Assembly: GCA_002869885.2 (NCBI GenBank)
Contig: NEWR02000017.1
Span: forward strand, 185,997 to 249,996
Direction of reading: 5' to 3'
Source of the DNA: Nitrospira sp. CG24C
GTDB taxonomy: Bacteria; Nitrospirota; Nitrospiria; Nitrospirales; Nitrospiraceae
Length of the DNA stretch: 64,000 bases
Below the pieces are notes generated by a model. The model had not been told where the DNA came from, did no database searches, and worked only from the letters and a program-made list of their open reading frames with translations. Below, piece after piece: positions 43,634 to 54,000 of this stretch. Positions within the stretch are counted from its first letter, which is position 1; the number at the start of each line of letters is the position of its first letter. The translations under genes and the position numbers were made by a program.

Positions 43634-45688
43634 ATGCAGACCCGCGTTCTACTCATCGCTCTTGCCGCACTCTTGACCACTAGTTGTGGAGGCGGGGACA
43701 AGCATCTGCCCTCCTCGAATCCGCCCGAGTACGATCCGAAGAAAGTCTATTCTTCGACGAGTTCCACTCCCACTCAGTCCGCACCGCAGTTAGCGAAACC
43801 GGAGCCGCAGGCCACCCCACCACCTCCACCAATGGATCCGGAGGCATTGCGCCAAGCCCTTGAAACTGCGGATCGGACGCGAGCCATCCTGAAGAAGGGA
43901 GCAGCGCTGGACTCAAAAGCAGAGATTCACGCCATTCTTGAAGCGATGATGCTAGGGGAGCAGGCACCGCCGGAACTACGCCCAACATTCAGGGAGTCTT
44001 TCGAAACTCGCAAGGCTCAGATCCATCAGGCATTCGACAAACAACACAAACAATTTCAACAGGCGCTGGACGAAGAGCACAAACTTCCGGCTACGCAACC
44101 CCCGTTGAGAAAAAGCGATGGATCAGAACCCTTTTCGCTCTATCGCGTGAATGGGGGAGGGGTGAGGGGGGCGCACGTGCCTTGGGTCCATCCGGTCGGT
44201 CTTTCCCTTGGAGTGACGGTGAGTCTTGAGCCCGATTGTTGCGGAGCATGGCACATCGCGACCATTCCGGACAGTGCCTTCGAGGGTGATGGCTTCGGCC
44301 TAGAAATCAAATCGGGGGGCAGATACTGGCCCGATAACGATCACATTGGAGAAGGCGACGCCATGACAACGACGATCAAGGTGGTCGCAGGCGACAAGGC
44401 AACGATCAAGGTCAAGATTTTGAATAAGAACCGAGGAGTGGTCAGTCGATGTCCCTCCGCATCGGGTGCCGTGCCTGGCGATGCGAGTATCTATGAAGAG
44501 ATGGGCTACAGCGTATCCACTCCGGCGACGAACGGTAGCGCCGGCATTTTTGTTCATGACCAAGCCAAGACAGAGGCGCAAACCGATGAAGAGGGGCTCG
44601 TCCAAGAGATCAAAATGGAAATCACGGCGGCGGATCTGGATGGCGAAACCGGCCAGGTCTTGAGGCACGCGTCGGGAAAAGCGGTCAAAAAACGGGACAT
44701 GCCCGTCTCTTGTTCTGGCTGTAACGCACGAGTGGCTGAAGCGGCGAAACGCCTGGCAGGAATATCCTCCTGGAACTATTACAATGCGGAGCTGAAATGG
44801 AGAAAGCCTTCTTTCAGCGCAGATGCCTGCGTCAAGATCCACTTCACGCCGGCGACAAAGACGGTCGAGTTATCTTCTGGAAGTTCCACGAAAGTGAAGG
44901 CGGAGCTGCGGACCGTGAAGGAAGACCAGTCAACGGATGGGCGGGTGTTTGAGGTGCGGGAAATACACGATGGACGGGTCACGCCAAAAGAGTCGAAAAC
45001 ACGCTCCGGATCCCCCGCCGTCTTTACGTTCACGGCGCCAAGAAAGGCAGGGACGAAGTCGGAGATTCCTGGATTCCGTATTTTGAACAGTTCGTCAAAG
45101 GCAGGGCGGGCTTGGCAAGAGGATTGGGAGGTGAAGCTTGGACGCTATGTCCTGGAGTTTCAATCAAGGATTGTCGATCGTGAGCCTACGGCTCCGGCCG
45201 AGTCGGTCGCCGCGGGCAGAGTGACGTTGACGCTGGTGGAAGGGAAAGACATGTACCGCGGGAGCGGCATGCTGGGCTATCAGACCGGTCCGCCCCCGAA
45301 CCGCGACCCCTGTACGTCACTGATTATGGGCCATGGCACCACGCGTCTGGATGTCGCCGGTATGTTTATCAAACTCTCTGAGAGGACCGACGCGGCTGGT
45401 AATCAGATCGGGTCGGCGGACATTGAATTGCACTACCTGATCCATCCGACGAATGAAACGGAGCGGCTACACACGATGGTTAACTACCAGTGCGTCCCTG
45501 GAGAGCTGGTGCCCAATCCATTCTTTTATTCGTTGTACGCGGTGAGCCGCGGTGCCGAAGAAATCAATCTTCTCAAAGGCTGGACGTACGTCGGCAGAAA
45601 CGGTGTGGTGGCAACCAAGACGCTCCACGGCAATTGCGGTGATCACTGCGAAGATGTGACGGTCTTCACGCTGAAGGAGGGAGAGTAA
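43634..45688 (+). CDS. Large uncharacterised lipoprotein
   Basis: A 684-residue lipoprotein with signal MQTRVLLIALAALLTTSCGGG. After a Pro/Ser-rich linker there is a helical part (residues about 75-165: MDPEALRQALETADRTRAILKK and on), then several beta-rich, Ig-like segments (KVVAGDKATIKVKILNKNRG; ATKTVELSSGSSTKVKAELRTVK) and a C-terminal domain with several Cys. I recognise no family. It is divergent from the TraT-like pair and could be a surface or secreted factor. Confidence 0.72.
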   Translation: MQTRVLLIALAALLTTSCGGGDKHLPSSNPPEYDPKKVYSSTSSTPTQSAPQLAKPEPQATPPPPPMDPEALRQALETADRTRAILKKGAALDSKAEIHAILEAMMLGEQAPPELRPTFRESFETRKAQIHQAFDKQHKQFQQALDEEHKLPATQPPLRKSDGSEPFSLYRVNGGGVRGAHVPWVHPVGLSLGVTVSLEPDCCGAWHIATIPDSAFEGDGFGLEIKSGGRYWPDNDHIGEGDAMTTTIKVVAGDKATIKVKILNKNRGVVSRCPSASGAVPGDASIYEEMGYSVSTPATNGSAGIFVHDQAKTEAQTDEEGLVQEIKMEITAADLDGETGQVLRHASGKAVKKRDMPVSCSGCNARVAEAAKRLAGISSWNYYNAELKWRKPSFSADACVKIHFTPATKTVELSSGSSTKVKAELRTVKEDQSTDGRVFEVREIHDGRVTPKESKTRSGSPAVFTFTAPRKAGTKSEIPGFRILNSSSKAGRAWQEDWEVKLGRYVLEFQSRIVDREPTAPAESVAAGRVTLTLVEGKDMYRGSGMLGYQTGPPPNRDPCTSLIMGHGTTRLDVAGMFIKLSERTDAAGNQIGSADIELHYLIHPTNETERLHTMVNYQCVPGELVPNPFFYSLYAVSRGAEEINLLKGWTYVGRNGVVATKTLHGNCGDHCEDVTVFTLKEGE

Positions 45689-45765
45689 CCAGCCGGCGCG
45701 GGCATTGACCATGGTTTCAGGGGCACCTCTTGAGCTTCAACGCCTGCCCGCCTACCATAACCCCC

Positions 45766-46110
45766 ATGCTTCCTCCTGAGCGCACCCCGCGTCAGCGCAT
45801 CATGGAACTGCTGACCGGCACGCGCCTGACGACACACCAATTGGCTCAGATGCTCGCGATTCCTGAGAGACAGGTTGAGGATCATCTCGTCCACGTCGTC
45901 AAGTCGATCACACGTGATAAGACCAGCCGGTTTGTGCTGGAACCATCTCGCTGCCAGGATTGCGATTTTGTTTTTCGCGACCGCCGACGGCTCACCAGGC
46001 CCAGCCGATGCCCACACTGTCGGAGCGAAGGCATTGCAGCGCCCCGCTATGGCATCGATTCGGTCGGACCACAAGCTGGTCAGGTAGACAGCAAGGCGTC
46101 AGGCAAGTAG
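45766..46110 (+). CDS. HTH-zinc ribbon predicted transcriptional regulator
   Basis: A 114-residue protein. The N-terminal winged helix has TPRQRIMELLTGTRLTTHQLAQMLAIPERQVEDHLVHVVKSI, and the C-terminal ribbon has CQDC and CPHC (about residues 64-90). The layout, HTH fused to a zinc ribbon, matches the COG3357-type predicted regulators. Its target is unknown. The ATG at 45766 is chosen; the frame has a TTG at 45730. It precedes a small lipoprotein gene. Confidence 0.8.
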   Translation: MLPPERTPRQRIMELLTGTRLTTHQLAQMLAIPERQVEDHLVHVVKSITRDKTSRFVLEPSRCQDCDFVFRDRRRLTRPSRCPHCRSEGIAAPRYGIDSVGPQAGQVDSKASGK

Positions 46111-46135
46111 GATGCTTCCGGAAAGGACGATCAGG

Positions 46136-46357
46136 ATGACCACACGACTCGTGCTCTGTGCCCTCTGTTGTGTTTTTCTCCTGAGCTGCTCCGGCGACAA
46201 GGCGAAGGAAATGCTAGAGACCGCCGAGTTCGAAGAGCGCCAGATGAACCTGCCCCATGCGAAACAATTGTACGAAGATGTGATCCGCCTCTATCCAACC
46301 AGCAAAGAAGCAACCGCAGCCCAGGCGCGCCTCGCTGCTCTCAAGCAGGCACCCTAA
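46136..46357 (+). CDS. 73-residue TPR-like lipoprotein
   Basis: The signal MTTRLVLCALCCVFLLSC gives a lipobox Cys. The mature part is one helical hairpin, EMLETAEFEERQMNLPHAKQLYEDVIRLYPTSKEATAAQARLAALKQ, typical of a single TPR unit as in BamD/YbgF-type proteins. The start follows AAAGGACGATCAGG. It probably lies in the same transcript as the HTH-ribbon gene. Its role is unknown. Confidence 0.75.
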   Translation: MTTRLVLCALCCVFLLSCSGDKAKEMLETAEFEERQMNLPHAKQLYEDVIRLYPTSKEATAAQARLAALKQAP

Positions 46358-46375
46358 CCAGCATTACTCATGACG

Positions 46376-46433
46376 GTTCGAGGTCCGAAGTTCGAGGTTT
46401 TTTGAACTTCGAACCCAGAACTTCGAACTTCTA
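46376..46433 (-). repeat. Degenerate-arm hairpin (AACTTCGAA words)
   Basis: CCGAAGTTCGAGG is opposed by GAACTTCGAACCCAGAACTTCGAACTTC. A TAACCAGCATTACTCATGA motif (46355-46373) precedes it, overlapping the TAA of the lipoprotein gene. Confidence 0.65.
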
Positions 46434-46448
46434 GTCGCGCCCTGCGTT

Positions 46449-47330
46449 TTACCAACTCCCATCGAGATAATCCCACACATCTTCGCCTCGGCGCGGACGT
46501 CCGGCGAGCCATTCACGAAACCCCGGAATGCGAAACGACAGGAGGCGCTGGATCTTGTCGCAGCGGAGTGAAAGATCGGCGGGCCTGGGACTCCCGACGT
46601 GGTCCTGCACGGAGCCTTTCACCAGACGGCTTTTCAACTCCGGATACCAGGGCAGCAAGGTTTCACCAATTTCCCAGCGCGAGAGGCGCTCGCTCCCGCC
46701 CAGGTGATAGAGACCCGGCTGCTTGCAATCGACGAGTTCCCAGATAGCTCGGGCGATGACCGCGGCAGGAAGCGGGCAGCGGAACTCATCGGCATAGAGC
46801 GTCACATCCTTACCGGCCTTCGCGGCTCGGCACATGTCTTCCACAAAACTTCGATCGCCGTTCTGCGAAGTGCCAGCCGTCAACACGATCCGAACGACCG
46901 TGTGCTCGGGATTCTGCAAGACGGCCTGCTCGGCCTCCAGCTTGGTCTGGCCGTACACGTTGATCGGGTTCGGTTCATCCGTCTCGCCATACCAGCCAGT
47001 CTTCCCGTCGAAGACTTCCCCGCTAGAGAGGAAGATGAAGGGGATGTTCTGGGACAGCTGCGCGAGGTGCGCCGTGACCTCCACATTGATGCGGCGGGCT
47101 TGTTCAGGGTCTTGCTCGCAGGCCTTCGTCCGACTGAGAGCCGCGCAGTGAATCACGGCGTTGGGCTTGATGGACTGCCACGTGCGTTCGACGTTCGCGC
47201 GATCGGTCAGATCGAGATGGGCGCGGGACAATCCCTGTACATCCCAACCGGGAGCCCATCGAGGAGCGGTGTTGACAAGATACTGCCCGATCAATCCCGC
47301 AGCCCCGGTGATGATCGCGCGAGGTGCCAT
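46449..47330 (-). CDS. dTDP-4-dehydrorhamnose reductase-like sugar nucleotide-binding protein
   Basis: A 293-residue RmlD-type short-chain dehydrogenase. The NAD(P) motif is ITGAAGLIGQYLVNTAP, followed by VIHCAALSRTKACEQDPEQARRINVEVTAHL, FLSSGEVFDGKTGWYGETDEPNPINVYGQTKLEAEQAV (YxxxK) and GLYHLGGSERLSRWEIGE. It probably reduces a nucleotide-activated 4-keto sugar. No other rhamnose genes (rmlABC) are in the window, so the pathway is open. The ATG at 47330 is preferred. Confidence 0.86.
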   Translation of the reverse strand: MAPRAIITGAAGLIGQYLVNTAPRWAPGWDVQGLSRAHLDLTDRANVERTWQSIKPNAVIHCAALSRTKACEQDPEQARRINVEVTAHLAQLSQNIPFIFLSSGEVFDGKTGWYGETDEPNPINVYGQTKLEAEQAVLQNPEHTVVRIVLTAGTSQNGDRSFVEDMCRAAKAGKDVTLYADEFRCPLPAAVIARAIWELVDCKQPGLYHLGGSERLSRWEIGETLLPWYPELKSRLVKGSVQDHVGSPRPADLSLRCDKIQRLLSFRIPGFREWLAGRPRRGEDVWDYLDGSW

Positions 47331-47506
47331 CGTGAATGACTCTCAAACAGGCTACTAAAATTCTGTAGGGATCCAGGACTCTACTGGTCGGCACGTCACC
47401 GGCAGTGGGGTGAGTGGGATGATCCCAACTGCGCGCGTCGAACGAGCACATTCCTATCGTGCGCGTTCCGCGAGCAAGGGGATCGTCCCAGCTACCCCAT
47501 CCCCTC

Positions 47507-47527
47507 TTTTTTCAACATCCTGCTAGC
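47507..47527 (-). repeat. Stop-codon motif CTAGCAGGATGTTGAAAAAA
   Basis: The TAG in this motif is the stop codon of ettA. The gap 47331-47506 shows no other feature. Confidence 0.65.
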
Positions 47528-49202
47528 GGGTCAGTTTGCGGTAGCGAATCCTGTGCGGCTGATCGGCTTCCTTGCCCAACCGCTTCTTCCGATCTGCGTC
47601 GTACTCGCTGTAGTTCCCTTCGAACCAGACCACCTTGCTGTCGCCTTCGAAGGCCATGATATGGGTGGCGATCCGGTCCAGAAACCAGCGGTCGTGACTG
47701 CTGATGACGGCGCAGCCGGCGAAACGTTCCAATCCTTCTTCCAGGGCGCGCAAGGTGTTGATGTCGAGATCGTTGGTCGGCTCGTCGAGGATGATGAGGT
47801 TCGCCCCTTCTTTCAACATACGGGCCAAGTGCACCCGATTGCGTTCGCCGCCTGAAATATCCTTCACCTTCTTCTGCTGATCGGTGCCCGCAAAGTTGAA
47901 CCGGGCGCAGTAGGCCCTGGCGTTGACTTCGGTCTTGCCGAGCATAATGGTCTCGTGGCCCTCGGAGATGATGTCGTAGACGGATTTGCTCGGGTCTAGG
48001 CTGCGGTCCTGGTCCACATAGCCCAGCGTGACCGTCTCACCGATCTTGATCGTGCCTGCATCAGGTTTCTCTTTCCCGATGATCATGCGGAACATCGTCG
48101 TCTTGCCGGCGCCGTTCGGACCGATCACGCCGACAATGCCGCCCTTAGGGAGGCTGAAGTTTACATTCTCGTAGAGAACCTTGTCTCCGTAGGCCTTGCT
48201 GACGCCTTTACATTCGACAACCACATCGCCCAGCCGTGGGCCTGGCGGAATATAAATTTCCAGATCTGCGGCCTGCTCGTCCTGTTTCTGATTGACCAAT
48301 TCCTCATAGCGGTTGAGCCGCGCCTTGCCCTTCGACTGGCGGGCTTTCGGCGACATGCGAATCCATTCCAACTCATGTTCCAACGACTTGCGGCGCTTCG
48401 ATTCGGCCTTTTCTTCCTTTTCCAGCCGCACCTGCTTCTGCTCCAACCAGGAGGTGTAGTTCCCCTGAAAGGGAATGCCGTGGCCGCGATCGAGTTCGAG
48501 AATCCAGCCTGCGACGTTGTCGAGGAAGTACCGGTCGTGTGTGACGGCGATGACCGTGCCCTTGTATTGCTGAAGATGTTGCTCTAGCCATTGCACGGAC
48601 TCGGCATCGAGATGGTTCGTCGGCTCGTCGAGCAATAAGATATCCGGCTCCTGGATCATGAGGCGGCAAAGGGCCACCCGGCGCTTCTCGCCGCCGGAGA
48701 GCACCCCGACCTTCGCATCCGGCGGAGGACAACGCAGCGCGTCCATGGCCAGTTCAAGTACGTTTTCCAATTCCCACCCGTTCGCCGCTTCGATCTTCTC
48801 TTGCAGCTGGGCCTGCTTCTCGAGAAGCTTTTCCAATTCATCGGGGCCAGCCTCGCCCATCTTGTTGCTGACCGCATCATATTCGTACAGCATGGCCACA
48901 AGCTCTTTCTTGCCCTCTTCGACGATTTCTTTCACCGTCTTGTCCGGATCGAGTTGCGGCTCCTGTTCAAGAAGACCCACGCTGTAGCCCTTCGAACGGG
49001 TGATCTCACCGGTATAGTTCTGATCGACTCCGGCGATGATCCTGAGCAGCGAGCTCTTCCCCGATCCATTGAGGCCCAGCACCCCGATCTTTGCGCCGAA
49101 GTAGAAGCCAAGATAGATCTCGCGGAGTACTTGTCGTTTCGGCGGATAGACCTTGCCGACATTGACGAGTGAGAAAATGACTTGTTTGTCGTTAGTTGCC
49201 AT
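47523..49202 (-). CDS. ettA: Energy-dependent translational throttle protein EttA (ABC-F ATPase)
   Basis: A 559-residue ABC-F protein with two ATPase domains. Domain 1 has [11 protein letters not shown] (Walker A), [15 protein letters not shown] (signature) and [16 protein letters not shown]; domain 2 has [29 protein letters not shown] and [16 protein letters not shown]. The charged linker (residues about 250-305) and [12 protein letters not shown] at the N-terminus match EttA. It gates translation initiation on the ribosomal E site by ADP/ATP ratio. The ATG at 49202 ([10 protein letters not shown]) fits the family; the frame reaches 49244. Confidence 0.94.
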   Translation of the reverse strand: MATNDKQVIFSLVNVGKVYPPKRQVLREIYLGFYFGAKIGVLGLNGSGKSSLLRIIAGVDQNYTGEITRSKGYSVGLLEQEPQLDPDKTVKEIVEEGKKELVAMLYEYDAVSNKMGEAGPDELEKLLEKQAQLQEKIEAANGWELENVLELAMDALRCPPPDAKVGVLSGGEKRRVALCRLMIQEPDILLLDEPTNHLDAESVQWLEQHLQQYKGTVIAVTHDRYFLDNVAGWILELDRGHGIPFQGNYTSWLEQKQVRLEKEEKAESKRRKSLEHELEWIRMSPKARQSKGKARLNRYEELVNQKQDEQAADLEIYIPPGPRLGDVVVECKGVSKAYGDKVLYENVNFSLPKGGIVGVIGPNGAGKTTMFRMIIGKEKPDAGTIKIGETVTLGYVDQDRSLDPSKSVYDIISEGHETIMLGKTEVNARAYCARFNFAGTDQQKKVKDISGGERNRVHLARMLKEGANLIILDEPTNDLDINTLRALEEGLERFAGCAVISSHDRWFLDRIATHIMAFEGDSKVVWFEGNYSEYDADRKKRLGKEADQPHRIRYRKLTR

Positions 49203-49289
49203 GAAACACCGTTCTCCTTGTAAATAGCCCTGACGAAGGGCCACGATAACAAAAGCTTATCCTGTTGCACAACCGGCAGGATGGAAGCT

Positions 49290-49478
49290 CAAGCAGACGA
49301 GCTTGACTCGTCACATGCCCAATTCCTCTGAGAGCCTGACTTCCGATTCGTCGTCAATTTCCTCAAGGCAGTTGAAGCAGGTGAATGGAAACCGGTTGGT
49401 GGGGATGGCGCAGACTTCGCCGACCGGCGATTCGTCCAGAGCTGGTCCGCCGCATTCTTTATGAATTAAGACGAGCAT
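49290..49478 (-). CDS. 62-residue Cys-containing small protein
   Basis: An overlooked short gene with a strong ribosome site (AAAGGAGAAGCGG then ATG). The product begins MLVLIHKECGGPALDESPVGEV and has a CFNC knuckle near residue 34 and single Cys residues at 9 and 23, ending in an acidic tail. Cys9 with CFNC would suit a small zinc ribbon. It lies between ettA and the alpha/beta hydrolase gene on the same strand. I know no function. Confidence 0.62.
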
Positions 49479-49536
49479 CCGCTTCTCCTTTAGTTACGCA
49501 AACGTGCGCGATGCGACGTTCGACGTTCCGAACACT

Positions 49537-50310
49537 TCAGCCTTCAGCCTTCAGACCCCCTGCATCCAACACCAGCCGCCGGAATGTGTCCAGATGTTCC
49601 GGACCGCTCAGTCGATGGTCGCCCGGAACCAGATGGAGTTCGACTGGGAACGAAGGATCGCGCGCGCGTAGTTGTTCGACGAACTCACTGCTCACGTTCG
49701 GCAGAATCACCGTATCTTGGAGACCGTGGAGGATTGTGGTTTTCACCGGCCTGAGTCGATCGAAGCTGGTCTTCCAATAGGCGTCGCTTTCCTCGACCCA
49801 TTTCCACGAGAGAGGCCAATCCTTGTGAGCAGGCTCGTCATCCCAGGGCATCCAGCCTGTCTCACGCCATCTGGTTCGCCGATCGGCCGGAATTTCCCTG
49901 GCTCTCACGCCGATCGCATCGAATGCCGGGGCGATGAGAATAAGTTTTTCAACTGCCGAACATTCCTGGGCCATTATCCAGGCGATCCAGCCACCGAATG
50001 AATTGCCGACTATGGTGATCGGCGAACTGTCACGAAGCATATTCAACACGAGCCGCGCGTCGGCTATCCAATCGGAGAGCGTATAGTCGGTGAACTGTCC
50101 GTCTGAATCGCCAAAGCCTCGAACGTCATAACAACAGAACCCCCAGCCTTTCTCTTCACACCATTGGGCGAGTGCCTTGCTCTTGTTGCCCCATCGTTTG
50201 GAGAGAAATCCGGTAATGAAGAGAATCTGGCGATCATTCCCCGTTGACCGATCTCCGCGGATCAGCTTGCCGTCGGTTGTTGCGAGTTCAAACTGGTGTG
50301 TGCTGCTCAT
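49537..50310 (-). CDS. Alpha/beta hydrolase
   Basis: A 257-residue serine hydrolase fold. Motifs: QILFITGFLSKRWGNKSKALAQWC, YDVRGFGDSDGQFTDYTLSDWIADARLVL, the nucleophile elbow VGNSFGGWIA, ILHGLQDTVI with an acid residue, and HLVPGDHRLSG with the catalytic His. The KSKALAQWC region resembles small esterases of the palmitoyl-protein thioesterase-like ABHD10 class. It overlaps the carboxylesterase gene upstream by ATGA and is the last gene of a three-gene operon. Confidence 0.87.
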   Translation of the reverse strand: MSSTHQFELATTDGKLIRGDRSTGNDRQILFITGFLSKRWGNKSKALAQWCEEKGWGFCCYDVRGFGDSDGQFTDYTLSDWIADARLVLNMLRDSSPITIVGNSFGGWIAWIMAQECSAVEKLILIAPAFDAIGVRAREIPADRRTRWRETGWMPWDDEPAHKDWPLSWKWVEESDAYWKTSFDRLRPVKTTILHGLQDTVILPNVSSEFVEQLRARDPSFPVELHLVPGDHRLSGPEHLDTFRRLVLDAGGLKAEG

Positions 50311-51026
50311 GTGTGAGTAACCACCTTGGTGATGAAGGGCCCCAGTCGCTGCAGCACCGACCGTGGAATCTCATGGCCACCACGGAAACTGTGCCATTCG
50401 ACCGACAATCCTGCGTGAATCAACGTATCTCGCAACCGTTCTGCCCCAACGTAGGGCAGAAGCTCGTCCTGCTTCCCGTGGCTTTGAAAGACCGGCAGTC
50501 CTTTGCGTTTCTGGAGCAGCGGAACCCATTCCTGTGAGGCGAGGAGCGTGCCGGACAGTTGGACCAGCCCGGCATAGGGCTGCGTCGTTCTGAGCATCAC
50601 ATCACAAGAAAGCATCGCGCCCTGTGAAAATCCCCCCAGGATGGTTTTGCGCGGGTCCGCACCGAATTTGTGTTCGACTTCCTTGAGGAATGCCAATAGG
50701 GTCTCGCGCGCCGGGGCGAGGCCTTTGGGGATCTCGTTCGAGAGATCGCGCGGTCGCCCTGACGCTCGATCCGCTGCAATGCGTGCCATGTCGATCAGCC
50801 ACCAGGCTCGCGCAGCACTCGGCCCAAAACTCAACGAGAGCGGACCTTCGGGAAACACAAACCTCGTGCCGGCCGGCACGGTCAAATCGTCGGCCAGCGA
50901 GACAAGATCGTCCCCCGGCGCGCCAAAGCCGTGCAGGAGCAGGACGAGAGGACCGCGCCCTCCGCCCTTTCCATCTGTGCCGCCCATAACCCGCGTCCGC
51001 AGCCCGCCTATCTGTTCTTCACGCAT
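50307..51026 (-). CDS. Phospholipase/carboxylesterase (COG0400 type)
   Basis: A 239-residue alpha/beta hydrolase: LVLLLHGFGAPGDDLVSLADDL, then the nucleophile elbow in TILGGFSQGAMLSCDVML, the acid in PVFQSHGKQDELLPY, and the His in WHSFRGGHEIPRSVL. This is the bacterial carboxylesterase/acyl-protein-thioesterase-like family. It starts 11 bases after the stop of the large membrane protein gene and overlaps the next hydrolase gene by four bases. Confidence 0.88.
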   Translation of the reverse strand: MREEQIGGLRTRVMGGTDGKGGGRGPLVLLLHGFGAPGDDLVSLADDLTVPAGTRFVFPEGPLSLSFGPSAARAWWLIDMARIAADRASGRPRDLSNEIPKGLAPARETLLAFLKEVEHKFGADPRKTILGGFSQGAMLSCDVMLRTTQPYAGLVQLSGTLLASQEWVPLLQKRKGLPVFQSHGKQDELLPYVGAERLRDTLIHAGLSVEWHSFRGGHEIPRSVLQRLGPFITKVVTHT

Positions 51027-51036
51027 GAACGACCCG

Positions 51037-54000
51037 TTATCTCATATACAAATATTGCAGCAATGCGACGACGCCGTAGAGCGAAGATTCGACGACTGGT
51101 TGTTGGTAGAAGGGAACGAACGCACCCTTCTGGTTGGCCTCGACCTGGTCGATGATGTACTGGACTTGCTTCGCGCGGATTTCGTGGTCTTTGCCGAGCC
51201 CGAGAGCTTGGATCATTTGCTTGCTCAGCCCGGCCAAGACCCCCTGCTTCGCACGGTCGGCAGATTGATAAAGCAACAGAGCCCCGCTCAGCGCCAGGAC
51301 GACATTCAGCGCCCAGGCCAGCAGCAGCAAGAGCGGGTAGTTCCAAATATCGAAGTAGTCGTTGCGCGCAGCGATCATGATCAGCAAGGCGATGAAGGGG
51401 TACCGGATGAGGCGATTGACCGCTTCCGTCCGCCGGCTGATCAAGTCGATGCCGGCTAAGTACTTGAGCTTTTCGAATTCGGTCTTGTGGCTCTGGCTCA
51501 GTCCATACTCGCGCAAGTACTCCTGTTGCACCTGCTCCGACCAGCCCCCGCTTGAGCTGTTCACCCAACCGACCCACCGGCGGCACAACATCACTTCGTC
51601 GAATACCGCCAGATTCAGCAGCACGACGAGGCTCATGCTGACCAGCGTCATGATCACGTCCACTCGACAACTCAGCCATCCCCGACAGGGAATGATCATC
51701 TCTTCGTCGACGACCCAGTGATCCAGAAAAATCATGATCGCGCCATACAATAGGAACAGGATCAGGACGCGGGCCGTCCGCTGCAGCAGGCCTGCTGCGT
51801 CGAGGTACCAGGACCAGGCTTGATCGACCGTGGTGGCCACTCTGGTGGCGGCCGGATGATAGACCCGTTGCACATTGGTCCAAAATGTCCTCAGGGTGAA
51901 TCGGGGGCGAGGGCTCTGATCGATGCGGAATAAGAAATCTTCGGTGAGGTGGTCGCTGTTCTTTGTCAGGTCGCGGGATCCTTTGACCAGGAAGACGAGG
52001 CACAACATCGCCACGAGAAGCCTGAGCCACTCACCAGGCCAAATGCTCACACCTGCAGTCCACGAAAAGGGTTCGCCTTCATCGTGGTGGGCCATGAGGG
52101 CTGTCCCACCACCCATGCTCCAAAAGACTGCCGTTCCGAGCAAAATGATAAGACCGGCCACGGCGAACAGGCGCCAGGAGCGCGAGACCCGCAGCCAGAG
52201 TCGTTGATTGGTCCAGGCGAGCGCCATCCCGACAAACAGCCCCATCCCGACCAGCGCCATTACGGTTGCGTTGCCGGGGCTGGTGCCCTGCTTCAGCTGA
52301 CCCTGATTGTCCGTATGCTCGAGATCCGCGCGCAAAGGATGGATCGTTCTCACCCCTTCGACATCGGCGACGCTTAAGTCCACAGCGCCCTCTCGGCCCA
52401 CTTCGAAAATCCGAGGATGTTCAGCTGCATCGTAGATCCGGTCTTCTGGGGTCAGCGCCACGTGATATCCCGCTGAGCAGGGCGCCGCCGATGTCTGCCG
52501 ATCGCCCGCTGCGAGACAGGTCACGTGATTCACCGCCCGGAGCACGGCAAAGTAGGTGGCCGTTTGATAGCTGCTCCGAAACGGCGGAACGTCGCGTTGC
52601 AACCCGCCGTCCAACTGCAAGCCAAACGGCGAAGCCGCGACCATGTTCCTCGTCCACTTGTACTCGCTGGCGTGAAGATGGCGTGCGTCGAGATCGACAG
52701 TGAAGAAGACGGCATGCGGGAAGGCCGGTCTGAGCGCTTTGAGAATGAGCAGCGCATCGTAGGGGTCGGTGCCCAGGATACCGATCGCTTTGGCTCCTTC
52801 TCCTTCGTCTTGGATCCTCGAGGCCAAGGCTCGCACATAATCAAGCTGACTCGTGCCTTCGGGACGTTCCTTCAGCCCACCGGCCAGCACATCCTTCGCC
52901 AGCTCATTGGCTTTGGGTTTCTCGCCACGCCCTGCCTGCACCCTGTCGTCGCCCGGCACTTCACCATCGAGACCGCTGAGGTAGCTATAGCGGAAGATAT
53001 TTAAGGTCAGGGACTCGTAGTCCGCCGGGTGCTGGATCTGTAAATCGATCGCGCGCGGGACGGTGGGACACCAGGCCTTGATCGTCGTCGGCACTTGAAT
53101 CTGCTTTAGCTCGGCTTCCGTAAAAGCCGCCACTTTCGCGCAAGCCGCCGCGCGGAACTCGATGGGCAAGGCCCGGCCATAGAACGAATCCCACTCTCCA
53201 ATGAGAATCACCGCATCCCAACCGAGCCGCACCTGGCGACGTTCCAATTCTTCGATCAACGTATCGAACAACCGGTCGTCGGATCCGATCTCATAGACAA
53301 GCCTCACATGCGCGGCCTCTAGCCGATGAAAAAACTCCTGCTCACAGGCCTCATACGTCTGGCAGGCGGCACCCTTCCCCTCTTCTTTTTTCAGCCCATA
53401 GGCCAGGATCCCTTTCATCGCGCTGGCCCAGGGCGAATAGAGCTCGATAGTCCCGTCCGTATTCGGCCAGACCCCGACCCCTTCATGGGGCTCGGCGTAC
53501 AAGGCTTCGGCCTCATCCAGAAGACGACGCAGGGCGGAGGAGCTGCGGGGCCCTACCAGCTTAAACGTGACAGCCTGTTGCAGCGCCGGATTCAGACGGA
53601 CCAGCTTGCGCCGGTCGTCGGTCAGGAGGCATTCGCTTTTCTGCTTCGACTCTTCGCACACCAGGGTCTGCGACAACGAGGTCAGGGTGGCCAAGATCCC
53701 TCGGCTGAGAGCGTCGTCAGGGATCCAGATCACGAGGGTGTTCTGGGCTCGATCCTGTCCTTGGCCACAGACCCTGGTCTTGCGAAGCTGATACCACTCA
53801 TAGGGCAACGCATGACCGACGCCCTGACTGTCTCCTTCGATGAACGAAAGATGCCCCTCGTCCTCCGGAACATAGCAGGCCACGCCCAGCGCGGTGCCGA
53901 CCGCATAGCGATCTCGAATACGGGACTCCGTACTCTCCGCATAGGGATCACCGCTCGTGGTCACCAGTAGGACTGTGATCTGCTCACCCTTCTTGACTCG

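Noticed and set aside
49515..49560. CTTCAGC repeat near the alpha/beta hydrolase stop as another hairpin family
   Set aside because: Only one arm is evident and it overlaps the coding end; pairing is weak.
51008..52030. 340-residue minus-strand frame inside the large membrane protein gene
   Set aside because: A shadow frame, extremely Arg/Pro/Gly-rich, over a gene with clear membrane helices in the other frame.
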